DNA of 64,000 nt from Fallopia convolvulus. Taxonomy: Eukaryota; Streptophyta; Magnoliopsida; Caryophyllales; Polygonaceae. Location of the stretch: the NCBI GenBank assembly GCA_964016875.1, contig OZ024737.1, forward strand, positions 29,079,683 through 29,143,682, written 5' to 3'. The notes below the pieces were generated by a model. It did not search any database. It worked only from the letters and a program-made list of their open reading frames with translations, and was not told the origin of the DNA. This document shows, piece after piece, positions 34,160 through 45,400 of the stretch. A program made the translations under genes and the position numbers. Each line of letters starts with the position of its first letter. The stretch's first letter is position 1.

Positions 34160-35090
34160 ACATTATGATGTCCCTATCCCTAATGTTGATCATGACCTTT
34201 CTGCTTCCTGTGTGTATGAGGGGTGTTGCACCTAGCTAGTGCCTTGCTCAGGTCCGGGGAATCGTTATCGTTGTGCCTCGACTAGTGTTGAGAAAATATT
34301 ACAAACTACCAACTTGAATTATGAAATGTTATACTTAAGATAAGATAAGTGACCAATGCAGATATTAAAAAATGCTAAGGATGGTGACTACAACTTGGAA
34401 AACCGCTCTAGCTTCTAAGGAAGATCCCGTTTCTAATCTAAATTTGGATAACACGTATTCGGGGAGGTTGGTTTGTGTATCCATTAGTCGACAGAGGCTT
34501 TTCAAAACTTTATGTGAATAATAAAAGTTCCCAACAAACCACCTAAAATCGAGGAACCACACTATTGTGGCATCTTATCTTTTCTCTACATGCCTTGATG
34601 TTTTAGTGAGCGGAATTTACTTAATAGACCGTCGACTGACTTTCATTCGGTGTTCGATGCTAATATCTAAGTACAATCACAAAACCTTTTCTAAAACCCC
34701 ATTTGCTTAGTCTGTGACAAAACTAACCCGACTACTTTCTTTCATTTGCATGGTCGGCTGGTGTCAACCGTATTTTTCGTGGCGGGACATCAAGAGCTAG
34801 TTTAGAGAATGAAGTTGAAAAGACTATCGAGGAGGGCATTTTTGTGTTGTTAGGACATTTAGTATTCAAGACTTCCACAAGCTTTCGCTAGTTCTGCAAG
34901 TTTGATTGTAGGGTTGAGTTCCTTGGCTTGTAAGGACCAGTTCGAGAATTATGTTTATTTTACATACTTAGATAGTGTTAAATGACATTTTGAATTTATT
35001 ATATGAAGTTTGATTTTTTTTGGGTGCTATAACCATCGGGTGACTTCAAATAGTAAAATTTGAGGTCATTGGCGGTAATATCTTCAGTAA
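34160..35090. other. Unrecognised sequence within the 5-kb insertion
   Basis: No coding block or repeat boundary was supported. A minus-strand frame at 34562-34365 has no recognisable motif. The last 180 bp (from TGTAAGGACCAG near 34927) is AT-rich and ends in the LTR-like GGGGTGTTATA. Confidence 0.4.
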
Positions 35091-35111
35091 AAAATGGGGT
35101 GTTATAAAAAA

Positions 35112-36262
35112 CTCATTTGTACCCGATCGGGCGTTTATGAGGAGGTAGGGAATGATGCTTTATGTCACGTTGTGATGTAATGCTTGGATCTTTGTTGCCA
35201 TAGTGTTTCTCTAGTGGGTGTCTCGTATGGCTTACAAAAAGTACTTGGTTCTCTCTCAATAAAGATGTTAGCAATAAAACTTTTGTAAGAGGGAGAAAGA
35301 TTAACATATCAGAGATGATTATGTATGGAGTGGGTAGTAGAGGAAGGTATCTTTGACTCTTTGCGGAAGGAATATTGGTTTACAATCTAGATGGAAGGTT
35401 GTTGTCATCTTAGAAGTTCTGGAGGTGGGTCAACGTCTTTGTCGGTTGTGTGTAGCATCGAGTGGGGGTGTTGGTGGAGTGTTGTGGCTAGGTGCTTGTG
35501 GGGGTCGTTTGATTGATTTTAGGTGGAAGCAATGTTGAGGGGTTAGGTGAAATGATGTCCTCATCATTTAGTGGAGTGTGGTTCGATGTTGTTACAGTGG
35601 GTTCAAAAGAGTCATTTATGCCATCTGTTGGAATAATTGTTGGTGATGGGAAAAGAGCAGGTGGAGTAATGACCATTGGTGTTGTATTGGATGTTGATTC
35701 TTGGAAGGGAAACTGTGATTCAAACAATAATACATCCCTTGAAGTATGAAATTTCTTACATTTAAAATCATATACTCGGTACACCTTTTGACTATATGGA
35801 TTGTCCAAGAAGATTCATTCTTTGGTTCTCGGATCAAAATTTCTAGGCGTAGAAGCATGTGTTGACACGAAACAACAACACCCAAAAACATAAAGATGGG
35901 ATCAGTCTGGGACTTTATTAAATACTCTTTCAAAGGGTGTTTTACCTTGTAAATTTCGCGTGGGTGCCCGATTAATTTGAGAGCATGTGGTCATGATAGC
36001 GTCTCCCAAAAATGTTTTGGTAATTATGCTTGAAAAAAGGACGGTCCAAGCAACACTCAATAGGTGTATATGTTTGTGCTCAACCACTCCATTTGTTGCG
36101 GTGAGTTAATGAAACTTGTTTGATGCATTATCCGCCTTGATGCATAAAAATTTGTACACTTAAACTCTGGGAAATTATCACTCTGAACAATTTTAACTCA
36201 TTTTCCAGTTTGTGTCTCAACAAGATTAATGAAATTGTATAACAAGATTTCGAGCCTTAGAT
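35112..36262 (-). pseudogene. Copia pol remnant: integrase to start of reverse transcriptase
   Basis: Minus-strand blocks in order from 36262: KIVQSDNFPEFKCTNFYASR and HQTSFINSPQQ (integrase core), then MVEHKHIHLLSVAWTVLF, FLGDAIMTTCSQINRAPTRN and LQGKTPFERVF (36087-35902). Next come YSQKVYRVYDFKCKKFHTSR then DVLLFESQFPFQE (35800-35690), a Ser/Thr/Pro-rich linker, and KRPIGYK at about 35115, where the frame is cut by the insertion. Frameshifts are present at several points. It continues at 30092. Confidence 0.88.
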
Positions 36263-36279
36263 TTGTACTAACATATTTA

Positions 36280-36437
36280 TACATTTAGGTTTTATAAAGT
36301 AAAAAGTTGGATGTTTTAATGGTTTTATCGCTGTGCACGCATTGCAAGATTCATTGAAATCGTTGTCAAGCTTCCGTAAGTAGTACTTGGTGAGGTCTAC
36401 TACCGAGTAGCGCCCTGGTATAAAGACGAGGTGTTAC
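36280..36437 (+). repeat. Terminal fragment of a chromovirus-B-like LTR
   Basis: AAAGTTGGATGTTTTA...GCATTGCAAGATTC...GTCTACTACCGAGTAGCG...GAGGTGTTACA follows, with divergence, the last 160 bp of element B's LTR (20230-20389). No internal region follows. It is a fragment or part of a solo LTR whose 5' side is lost next to the copia remnant. Confidence 0.7.
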
Positions 36438-36659
36438 ATTTTTATGGACAACGCACATGGTACGCTTGTGGAGAAGAAGTTCTAGTTTCGACTTGGAGGA
36501 ACCATTTGTAGATTTTGTACTTTATAGGTCTCTAGAGACTGTATTGTTTGTAAATTTTGCTGCATTCTTTCATAGATTTATTTCTAAAATAGCTCTCTTT
36601 TTTGTATGTTTGTTTTGTGAATTGATGAGAGCATTTCATGACGACACATCTACATGGTA

Positions 36660-37057
36660 ACCCTAATTTTTACATGACAAACTATTGGATGTACTAACTA
36701 TTCCACAGAACGAAGCTAAGGTTAATTGTGACTTGGAAAAAAATCACCCGCGTGCATAATGCACATTGTCCTCCCCTGTGTATATAAACGTAATTTCATA
36801 AATTTTAAATATATCTATATATTATATTTTTAATATATAAATTATATTTATCTATCATATTAAATTATATCATATTTATTAAACTAATTTTTATTTTTAT
36901 ATTTTATCTCTTTAATATGGACAATATGTATCTTTTTTTCCATTTTAATCAATTATAATTTATTGTATTTTTTTTGTAATAAATAGTTAATGATTGATAT
37001 TTATTTTTAAAATTATTTTCATTTTTTACTATATATATGTTAGATAATAAATAAGTT
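36660..37057. other. AT-rich stretch, nothing recognised
   Basis: Low-complexity AT sequence with no coding frame. The same kind of sequence continues at 37370-37870 on the other side of the MITE. Confidence 0.5.
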
Positions 37058-37067
37058 ATCTTTATCA

Positions 37068-37356
37068 GAGTTTGGTTCAAATGAAACAAACTCTTATCCT
37101 AAAACGTGAAACGAATGCACTTTTCCTAGTTAGTAGTGCACTCTTCATACAAAAGTGCATTGAAAAATACAAAAAGTGCACTACGAAAAAGTGTACTATA
37201 AAAAGTATGAAAAGTGCACTAAAAAGTATGAAAAGTGCAAATGCGAAAAAAGTGCACTCTGAAGTAGGAAAAGTGCACTACTCACTGCAAAAAGTGCATT
37301 CGTTTAGGATAAGAGTTCGTTTCAGGATAAGAGTTTGTTTCATTTGAACCAAACTC
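37068..37356. mobile_element. Mutator-type MITE with iterated AAAGTGCA motifs
   Basis: GAGTTTGGTTCAAATGAAAC at the left is matched exactly inverted at the right, and the 10-bp sequence ATCTTTATCA flanks both sides (37058-37067 and 37357-37366). Direct copies of AAAAGTGCACT/AAAGTGCA fill the interior. It is 289 bp with no transposase. Its GGTTCAAATGA end resembles the ends of the TA-targeted elements at 9815 and 11158. Confidence 0.88.
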
Positions 37357-37878
37357 ATCTTTATCATTCACTTTAACCCAATTCTTATTATATATTAAAT
37401 TATATTTTTTTAAATGAATTAAATTTATTTTTTATATTATTGAAATACTTATTTATAGTTTTCTATTTATACCTATTTATTTTTTAAAATAAAATTATTT
37501 TTAGTAAGCTAGTATCTATATATGTATATATAGGATTAATATATATATATACTCAATTAAATATTTAATAACATGTCTATATATTTTATAATATTTTAAA
37601 AACTAAAAACAACAGGTTTTCATGTGGACAATTTTTTTTTGAAAATCATAAAATATATAAATTTTGTTATTTAAATAATATTTATCACATATATTTTAGT
37701 TTTTTTATTTGACATCAAATAATAAAATATTTTCCATAAATAATATAGATAATGAATTAGTCTTTCTAAAATCTACCTAGTATAATTATAAAGCAAAAAC
37801 CAAGTCTTTATAAAACTTTGAACCACTTAGCAATTTTTTGACCCTAATAAAAATAAATATTTTAATATTTTCAAATGT

Positions 37879-38461
37879 TTACACAAAGTTGGATGAGAGC
37901 CTAGAAACTAACTGGTCCCCGACACCCTTATTCAAGACAAAGCTCAAGCGATGAAAAATAAAGGAACGAATGTTAGCATTTGTCGTGTTACTTTGAACAT
38001 CGCGCATGACCCTAGACAAAAACTCAAGGGCATCGCTGCCTATCTCTCCAAAAGTAGAGAAGGCAAAAGCAATAAAACTATATCCATTTGTTTGTGCACT
38101 TTGATTCATACTTCCTCTTCTTTCGGACAACATCATTAGAAACAGCCGCTCCATGGACAAACGAATCAACTTCAGCCCATGTGAAGAGAGAGACACATGT
38201 GACATCTAAGTAGACGTTGCTCTCTCGGTCCCAAGAGTAAACCAGAAGATCCGCAGGTCGAAGCACTCTACCTTCCTCGGACAGAAATCCAAGAGGTACC
38301 TCCTTTTGCACCACAACACCAGCCTGAGTGCAGATATCTCCCAACACGTCCCGGACTAGGTTATGGCGAAACTTAAGCCCAATATCATTTCCACAATGGA
38401 CAACATGATCACCAAAAACCAGCAGGATACATAGGAATAGCAAGGCGATAGTACAAAACAC
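37879..38461 (-). pseudogene. Frameshifted mobile-gene remnant with PD-(D/E)XK-like nuclease motif
   Basis: One minus frame (38461-38078) reads HCGNDIGLKFRHNLVRDVLG, then EVPLGFLSEEGRVLRPADLL and YLDVTCVSLF. The frame then shifts and continues (38110-37879) as TNGYSFIAFAFSTFGEIGSD, ALEFLSRVM and KGVGDQLVSRLSSNFV. This resembles a plant repeat-associated protein often found as the C terminus of putative reverse-transcriptase genes. The RPADLL...DVT pair suggests a PD-(D/E)XK restriction-like nuclease; that is inference. The 128-codon first part starts with a hydrophobic stretch. The frameshift makes it non-functional. Confidence 0.55.
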
Positions 38462-38939
38462 ACCTGAATTGTTTTTGGTGCATTGTCTGTCCTAACCCTT
38501 CAATTTGAATTTTTTTGTTTTTTCTAAAATACTTCCACATACCCACTATCTCAAAAACCACCACCCATTGGCAAATTAATATTGTGTAATTTTTACTAGC
38601 AAAATAATTTAAAATTTTTTAAACCACTTTCACCTTAACCACTTTTTCCACTATCCCCAAAACCACCACCAACTGACAAATTAATATTTTGTAATTCTTT
38701 ACTAAAAGAAGTGTGATTTGTGAAAATGTGTTTGAGAATTTTTTTAAAGAATACGTTGAAAATAAATTTTATATTAAACCAGCACAAGGTATAGGAAAAC
38801 ACTAGTTAGCCTTTTATAATACGATCTAAAGACACACTATAAAAAAAAACTCAAATTTAAAATCATTGCCTAGTCTCAAACCATTGTTACATTGCACAAA
38901 TGACAAAGTTGAACTAAATAGCTGGGCTGATCACAACGA

Positions 38940-39402
38940 GCCAGTCCATTCTTTCTTTCGGGCCTGTCTTTAAATAGGCCCAAGTTTATTGAACTGATAA
39001 ATAACCTTAGGAAGGAACAGAGGGAATCAGGACGGAACGACGGACTCGGGAGAAAGAATCCTTCACCCCCGGCATATCTTCTCTGCCTCGTCGAAGTCTA
39101 CAAATTCCTCTCCAAAATTGATCGGTTTGAACTTGTCCTTCTCACTTGAATTTTGTTTCCTAATGTCTGTATGCCAACTGTGGTTCTCATTTCTCAATTG
39201 AGAAAGATCCAAATATTCACTTGTTTTGTGCCGCTGGCGCTGGGCTGAGAACTCGACCCGCGTTCCCACCTGCCTCCGACACTGTACCCAACCCTAAATG
39301 TGTGCACCTAAAGGAGAATTTCTTTGAGCAAAATAGTCATACTTATCAAACAAGGAACACTTCTGTTTTAATTTTGATTTTTTTGTTGGAGTTTAGTGAA
39401 AT
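38940..39402 (+). promoter_or_regulatory. Probable promoter and 5' leader of the DRD1-type gene
   Basis: GC-richer than its surroundings. GGGCCTGTC (38959) and TAGGCCCA (38977) flank TTTAAATA; paired GGGCC/GGCCCA motifs are typical of TCP-bound housekeeping promoters in plants. A pyrimidine-rich leader follows. An in-frame TGA lies two codons before the ATG at 39403, supporting that start. Motif-based only. Confidence 0.4.
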
Positions 39403-39457
39403 ATGGAAGAGCCAGTCCAGGACAGGAGTAACTCAAGTAGAAAGCGGAGTCCATATG
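39403..39457 (+). CDS. DRD1: DRD1-type gene, predicted exon 1
   Basis: ATG in good context (A at -3, G at +4), in-frame stop just upstream, 18 codons (MEEPVQDRSNSSRKRSPY) ending at G|GTAATA. The leftover G joins AT of exon 2 to give Asp, so the junction reads SPYDLYYCTRPKRRK in frame. Short, so homology cannot be checked by eye; an alternative upstream exon is possible. Confidence 0.55.
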
Positions 39458-42400
39458 GTAATATCTTTTTTTCTCAGGCTAAATCTACAGCAACTGCTAT
39501 GTTATAAATAGTAATACTGCAATTATTAGACCTGATGATTTCTCTTATGAAATATTGCATGATTTAAATTTTCATCTTGTTTATTCAAGTCCATGTATTT
39601 AAGGATTTTGTCAAAGATACAATTGAATATTTGTGGTCAACCTTGGTCCTTGTTCAAATGAATAGTTGGCTGTTTCACTAATTGAAAATGCAAGTATATG
39701 ATTGTTTGTGGGAAGGTGTACGGGGAGTTTTACAACTTAAGTTGATAGTAGCTACATATGATAGTGTCCTAGAACATTGCATTAATCTACGAGGAAGAAA
39801 GTTCAATAGTTCTTATACAACGATTTGTGCTAATGGTGTGCTTCTGGTGTTTATGCAAACTTGGAATGCAATCGTTGCTTTAGCAATGTGTTAACTTGGG
39901 TTTTGTTCAAGTACCAAAATTTGAAACATGGGTGAGTTGTTGAATGCAATTGAAAATCATTCTTTAGGAAGATGCAAGGGCTACTTTTGTGGTATGTCAG
40001 CAAATGATTTTAATTTCATATAAATATATAATGGAAACATTTTGTTTCCTTTGATCAAAGTTAGCAAGAAATTGGACTTCCCTATGATGTTTTTGCTTCA
40101 TGATCCACTATGCTCTCTTACTACCTGGTCTTATTAATCTGCATGATTGATTGATTGTATATAGGTAATAAATAGTTTTTTTTATTATGTGCACTTTTTT
40201 TCATTTGGAATTTTTTTGGCAATCTTGTATCGGCAGAGTATTACCCTTGAACTTTTAGTAATTTCCCAATGTTTGAGATTTACTGAAACTGTATTCATGT
40301 TCGATGCTGCAAATGAATTTTTTTTTGGCTACTACTACTAGACTCTAGTTTCACATGTATATATATGTGGAATGACCTCTAAAGCTACAAATCATGTCAA
40401 TATATTTTGAAATATACAAAAGTAGGTCTAATTGATGAAGTTAAGAACAACGCATCACAAAACACACACAAACCACAAAAAATACCAAAGCCATTCAAGC
40501 TATATTGCTTGCAGGGAAATCAATTGCGCACCAAACGAGAATGATTTTGTTCTCAATCTGGCCTAAAATTGGCAAAGATGCCAACTACTGGGAATATTTT
40601 CTGGACTCCTAACAAGCTGAGGTTGCCTTTCCTATTCTTCCCTTGCTAAGTCAATTACTCAAACACCCGCACAGCCTTGGATTTCCCCTCAAAAAATGCT
40701 ATAAGTGGTTTATCACTAACATAGGAAGATTATTATATGATGAACAAAGTTTTCATGTATAAGAATTTATTAAACTCTTATTTGTATGCATATATTGGTC
40801 TTTGATATATATATTAGACTCCCAAAATATCAGGCAAATTAACGCTTTATGAGAAATATTATAAGGGTGAATTACCAAAAAGCACACATAGATTAGGTCA
40901 TATTGCCCAAAACCGTCGATCTCATATTTATTGAAAACCACCTGATTGACGGGATGATCCGATACCCATCCTTTAAGTCTTGGTGAAAGCGATGAAATAC
41001 CTTATCTATTTATATATTTTAATGAACAAAAGAGGATCTCTTTCTCTTCTTTTCTGTGTGGCAAAACCGTAGCTCTAGAGGGTTTGATTTCTTCAATCAT
41101 CTTCTCCACTACTATTGCTTCATAACTATGTTTCCATGGCTGATTTGATTTCCTCAAAATCTTGTTCCAGTGCAAATTTGATTTGATTTCTTCGAGTGCT
41201 CATGGAAGATTTTATTTCTTCAATCTTGTTGACCTGAATTCATTTGGTGCTTGGGTTGTGCTTGTTCCTGTGCGAATTAGTGTTTAGCATGTGGATTTAT
41301 GAGGTTTTATCTGAATTTGTCTAAAGCCCAATTTGGTTTGTATACCAAAAACCCAAGTTTTCATTTCTACCCATTAGGACCAGAATTTGACGAATTTATT
41401 AAATTGGTGCATTAAATCTTGTTATTTGTGGAACGAATTAGTGTTTTCCTATATCGATTTATGTTTTAATTAATCAGTATTATGTAAATTTTGGGTTGGT
41501 ATATATGATTTTGTGTGGGGCTGTTTGATCCCACTGTCATCTTCAAGACAACTAAATTTTGGGTTGCTTAAATCTTGGATTGGCTAGCGGCCCTTTTCAG
41601 TGTCATCTTCAGGATATTGAAAAGGGCCGCTAGGTGAAAGTGGACAGTATAGAGGAGAATCTTTGCGAATTGAGACTCCATTGGTTTGGGCACATACAGA
41701 GGAGTACAGAGGTGCAAGACTGCAAGAGTTTGATTTTTAGTGATTTCGCAGGGGTAGAGGTAGATTGAAGAAAAGCTGGAAGGATGTTATAACACATGAT
41801 CTTAGTTTTAAAAGGCGCAAGGCGCAAAAAGGCGCAAATGGCCCTGGAGCCCAGGCGAAGGGCGCAGGGCGCAGGCGCGCGCCTTTCGTAGGCAAGGCGC
41901 ATACAAGTGTCAAAAACATGTGAAACCATTTCTAGAGCATATTTTAACTCAAAACAGCATGGCGTTAGCGGACAGGTGGCAGCGTCGGAGGCGTCAGCAG
42001 AAGGGTGGCGGCGTCGGAGGTCGGACCATTGGCGGCGGCGGAGGTCGGACTAGTGGCGGCGTCGGACAGGTGGCCGGGAGGGCTGGCGGGCAGCAGGGGC
42101 GTTGGGTAATGGGTGGCTAGGGTTTCTAATTCTCCATCTCCTTTCTATCGTGAACAGAATGTGTTTTTTTCTTGTTTTAAATTTGTTTTTTTATTTTTAT
42201 TAGTTCAAATGGGCTTTAATATGTTTGGGCCAACAGCCCATATTGATAAAAAAATGATAATTGATATTACTTTCAGGGTTTTAACGCAATTCAGCAGCCA
42301 TAGAACAAAAGGCGCGCTCAGGTGCGAAAAGCGCGACTTCAGCGCCCTATGGAAAGGCGCCACAGGCGCGCGCCTTTTGTAAACCGCCTCGCCCGGCACC

Positions 42401-45400
42401 TTGAAGGCGCTGGACCCTGCGCCCACCGCCCAGGCGCGCCCGAGGCGCGCTTTTTTAAACTAAGCACATGATCTCACTCTTTTAGATGTTTCAATAGATT
42501 TGGCTGAGTGCCGGAATTAGTGGAGAGGATTACGGCGGAGGAGCGTTAGTGGACCAGGAAATTAGGGAGAGCCTCGGTTTTCTTTTCGTTTCTGAGTTTC
42601 TTGCATCTTTATAACCTTGCTTTTCCGATTCCCTTTTTGCTTTTCACTCGGTCATTGGACCTTTTGCACACCCTTTCGGTTTTATATCGGGGCATGGGTA
42701 TATACATCAAGTTTTGGATCTTCAAGCTTCTGTCATTGATGATATTTTCCCATCCGTCCTTGTATATTATGTAATACCTCATCTCACATCACTCTTATTT
42801 TCCAATATGTTTTGTCCGCAATGGATAATAGATGGTAAAAGAAATTGTTTGATCTCCTGAACTTATACATTAGCTTTTTGCAATTTGATCATGTTTTTGT
42901 TGTAGATCTTAATGTTTTTATAGTTTTGCTTATGTGATTCAAGTATGAGTTGCAAATTCACTCTTTTTACACTTCTTTCGAAATATCTGATTAATTGCAA
43001 ATCTTGTATGTAGCTATATTTGCTTCCATATCTGGGTATGGTGGGAGAGAAAAAGGATTTAGGATGTAGGGTGATAATCTCTGTGAGTTATCTCCAACTG
43101 ATGTGACTGATGTTGGTCTTGCTTTGGAACAGATCTTTACTACTGTACACGCCCTAAAAGGAGAAAGCTTTCAGATGAAGTAAGTAAGGTGATTGATTAT
43201 TCAGACCCATTTGCTGTGCCTAATTTGTTGGAATCAATTAGTTCTGGCAAATACGGAAGTGTGACAAAGGATATAGAAGCATTGCTTGCCAGGAACATGC
43301 AAGTATTAAACTCTAGTAGGTCACGGTGTGCAGTTGCTTTGCATACTGATAAAACCATAAGCACCAAAAATGATGTCCCATCAATGCCAGTGGCACCTGT
43401 AGTGATTCTTGACTCGGATGATGAAGAAGATGCAGTGCAAAATCCATCTCATCCGCTCCAGCAGATTGATCTACAAAAGCAAGCTGAAGAACTTTTATTG
43501 CAGAGATCAGTGGTGAGACTTCTGACTTCTGTTTGTTTTATGTTGCTTTTACATTTTCTATAATAATTTTTATTTGATATATTTGGCAACTTCCTCTAAA
43601 ATAAACCATCATCATCATCATCATTATTGACCCAGTGTGGCTCCGCTACAGCGGAATCTGGGGGGTCAAGATGGGGGTACCCCTGTCCAAGGGAAAGGAG
43701 GTACACCCGATAGACCCAAGAAAAACTGAAATTCAGCTATGTGGCAATAATAACTGAATTTAGTTAGAATGCACCAAAATTGATATAGCTGATGAACCGA
43801 GAACAAATTTTTGGTAGGACATCATTGGCTATGGTAAAGAAAATGGAATGACATAGATTTTCAATCTTTATTGTCTCATATAGCTGCTGAACTTTATAGA
43901 AGTACAAAGAACCATAATGATTGACCAGGGTTTTTAAAAGCGCCAGGGAACACTAGACGATGGGCCTCCCGGTGACCTTGTTGGCGCGCGCCTAGTCACC
44001 CTAGGCTTGGAAAATGTTAAAGCTAAATAGCATAATCAAGTTTTCTTTATGCGTATTAATCAAGAGGCAGAAGGAGATATTTGTTTTAAGCGTAGGAGAA
44101 GGTTATGCATAGTAATTATGTTTATTTATTGGTTGCTTTTTATGTAATTTTGGAAGAGCTACGAGATTTGCAAGTTGCCAGGAACGAGGGTTCGCAAAGA
44201 GAAGGAGAAAAGTGAGGAACTTAAAGAAAAAGACAAAGGATTATATCTCGGGGTTGATTTCGAGGAAGATGATCTTGGTAACGATGCTGAAGATAATGGT
44301 CTAGGTGACATGTGGAATGAGATGACAGTTGCTCTAGAAGTGTCCAAGGTATTTAATATAATGACATTTGTTCATAAGTTCTTACCCAGCTGTATATTTT
44401 TGCGATATTCATAAATTGTGATCATTCCTTTTTACTTGATGATGCTTGAAACTTAACAACTCACCTTAGGTTGTGTTTCGATTACACCATTTAATGCATT
44501 ATTGAACATAAAAGTGCATTAAATTCTGCATTCAATGTAGTTTGATGCAAGATAATGCATTAAATGTTGTAATCCAAGCGCACATGTAGTCTTCGCTATT
44601 TTTTGTATCAAAATTATTAGAGGCTGCTTGCATTCCTCAACAAGGCATCAGTTTATTATTCTAAACAATTATCTTTTAGTCCTACATCATATTTTGACTC
44701 ATATTGTACAGGTACTAGTTGGACAGAAGATTTTCTAATAAAATGAGCTAGTAAAATGATCTTTAATTATTTATTCATTTATTTCTGGCTCATGTTTTGT
44801 CCTTATTCTTCTAAAACCCGTGGTCAAATTTTTATAATTCTGCTACTCTTTTGACATGTAGATAAGGAGGGAGCATAGAAAACTCAGGTCATTGTGGTGT
44901 TTTTTCCTTGATGTCTTTTGTTAACGTTCATTTCCATCTTTGTTCAAATCATTCTTTTCATAATTCATATAACAAAGTGGTTGATGTATAGTTGCACTTT
45001 TTTCTTCGGTGTAAGGTTTTTAATATTTCATTGATGTTATGAGAAGTTGCTTCCTTGTTGGCTTCATTCTGTTTCATTTAACAGGATGTTCCATTTGGTG
45101 AACCATCTGACGATCGTAAAGACGAAGATGAACACGATTGTGATCATTCATATGTTTTGAAGGATGACATTGGTTATGTTTGCCGTGTTTGTGGAATTAT
45201 TGATAAAGGAATTGAAACAATTATTGATATCCAGTACAAAAAGGTAAACAATCTCCATACTCTTTTATTTCTCATTACATTTCCCACTATTTTCGTAGAT
45301 AATCTCTAGATGTTCTGATTGATTCCTAAAAAACACTCTTTCATCACTTGCTATTTTTCAGCTGTGGCTGATAAATTTTGCATAATTTGCATAATTTTTA

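Larger units (their letters stand above)
30093..35106 (+). mobile_element. LTR-type insertion splitting the copia element, internally complex
   Basis: The boundaries are TGTAATAACCC at 30093 and GGGGTGTTATA at 35106. The flanks are GAAAA (30088-30092) and AAAAA (35107-35111), a 5-bp target duplication with one change. A promoter-like TATAAAAG lies at 31049-31056. At 33466-33489 GGGCCTTACA is followed by TGGTATCAGAGTC, an LTR end with an initiator-Met primer site. A 5S-derived repeat and a Harbinger MITE lie further right. The 5' and 3' ends do not match each other clearly, so I cannot say whether this is one element with nested insertions or several. 31790-33200 is unrecognised A-rich sequence. 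Confidence 0.6.
28609..36265 (-). mobile_element. Ty1/copia retrotransposon, minus orientation, split by an insertion
   Basis: Two blocks of copia pol on the minus strand belong to one element. 36262-35112 holds the integrase and the start of reverse transcriptase; 30092-28754 holds the rest of reverse transcriptase and RNase H. They are separated by 30093-35106. The first block ends in RPIGYK and the second resumes in FKIKHNLDGE, which together form the continuous copia motif at that place. After the pol stop a polypurine-like CTCCAGGGGAATA (about 28760-28772) and a partial LTR beginning TTGAGGAAAG follow, cut off at the (TA)n tract. Confidence 0.85.
39458..43132. other. Intron 1 of the DRD1-type gene, 3.7 kb, transposon-bearing
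   Basis: The first 2.1 kb (39458-41580) shows no recognised element. 41590-42600 is a LINE remnant with a hAT MITE inside. The rest is plain AT-rich sequence with a T-rich stretch before the acceptor. Confidence 0.55.

Noticed and set aside
37072..37347. 91-codon Lys-rich frame
   Set aside because: It lies inside a 289-bp MITE and is generated by iterated AAAAGTGCA words.
39063..39269. 68-codon minus-strand frame upstream of the DRD1-type gene
   Set aside because: It overlaps the presumed promoter and leader of that gene, has no recognisable motif and no splice context.
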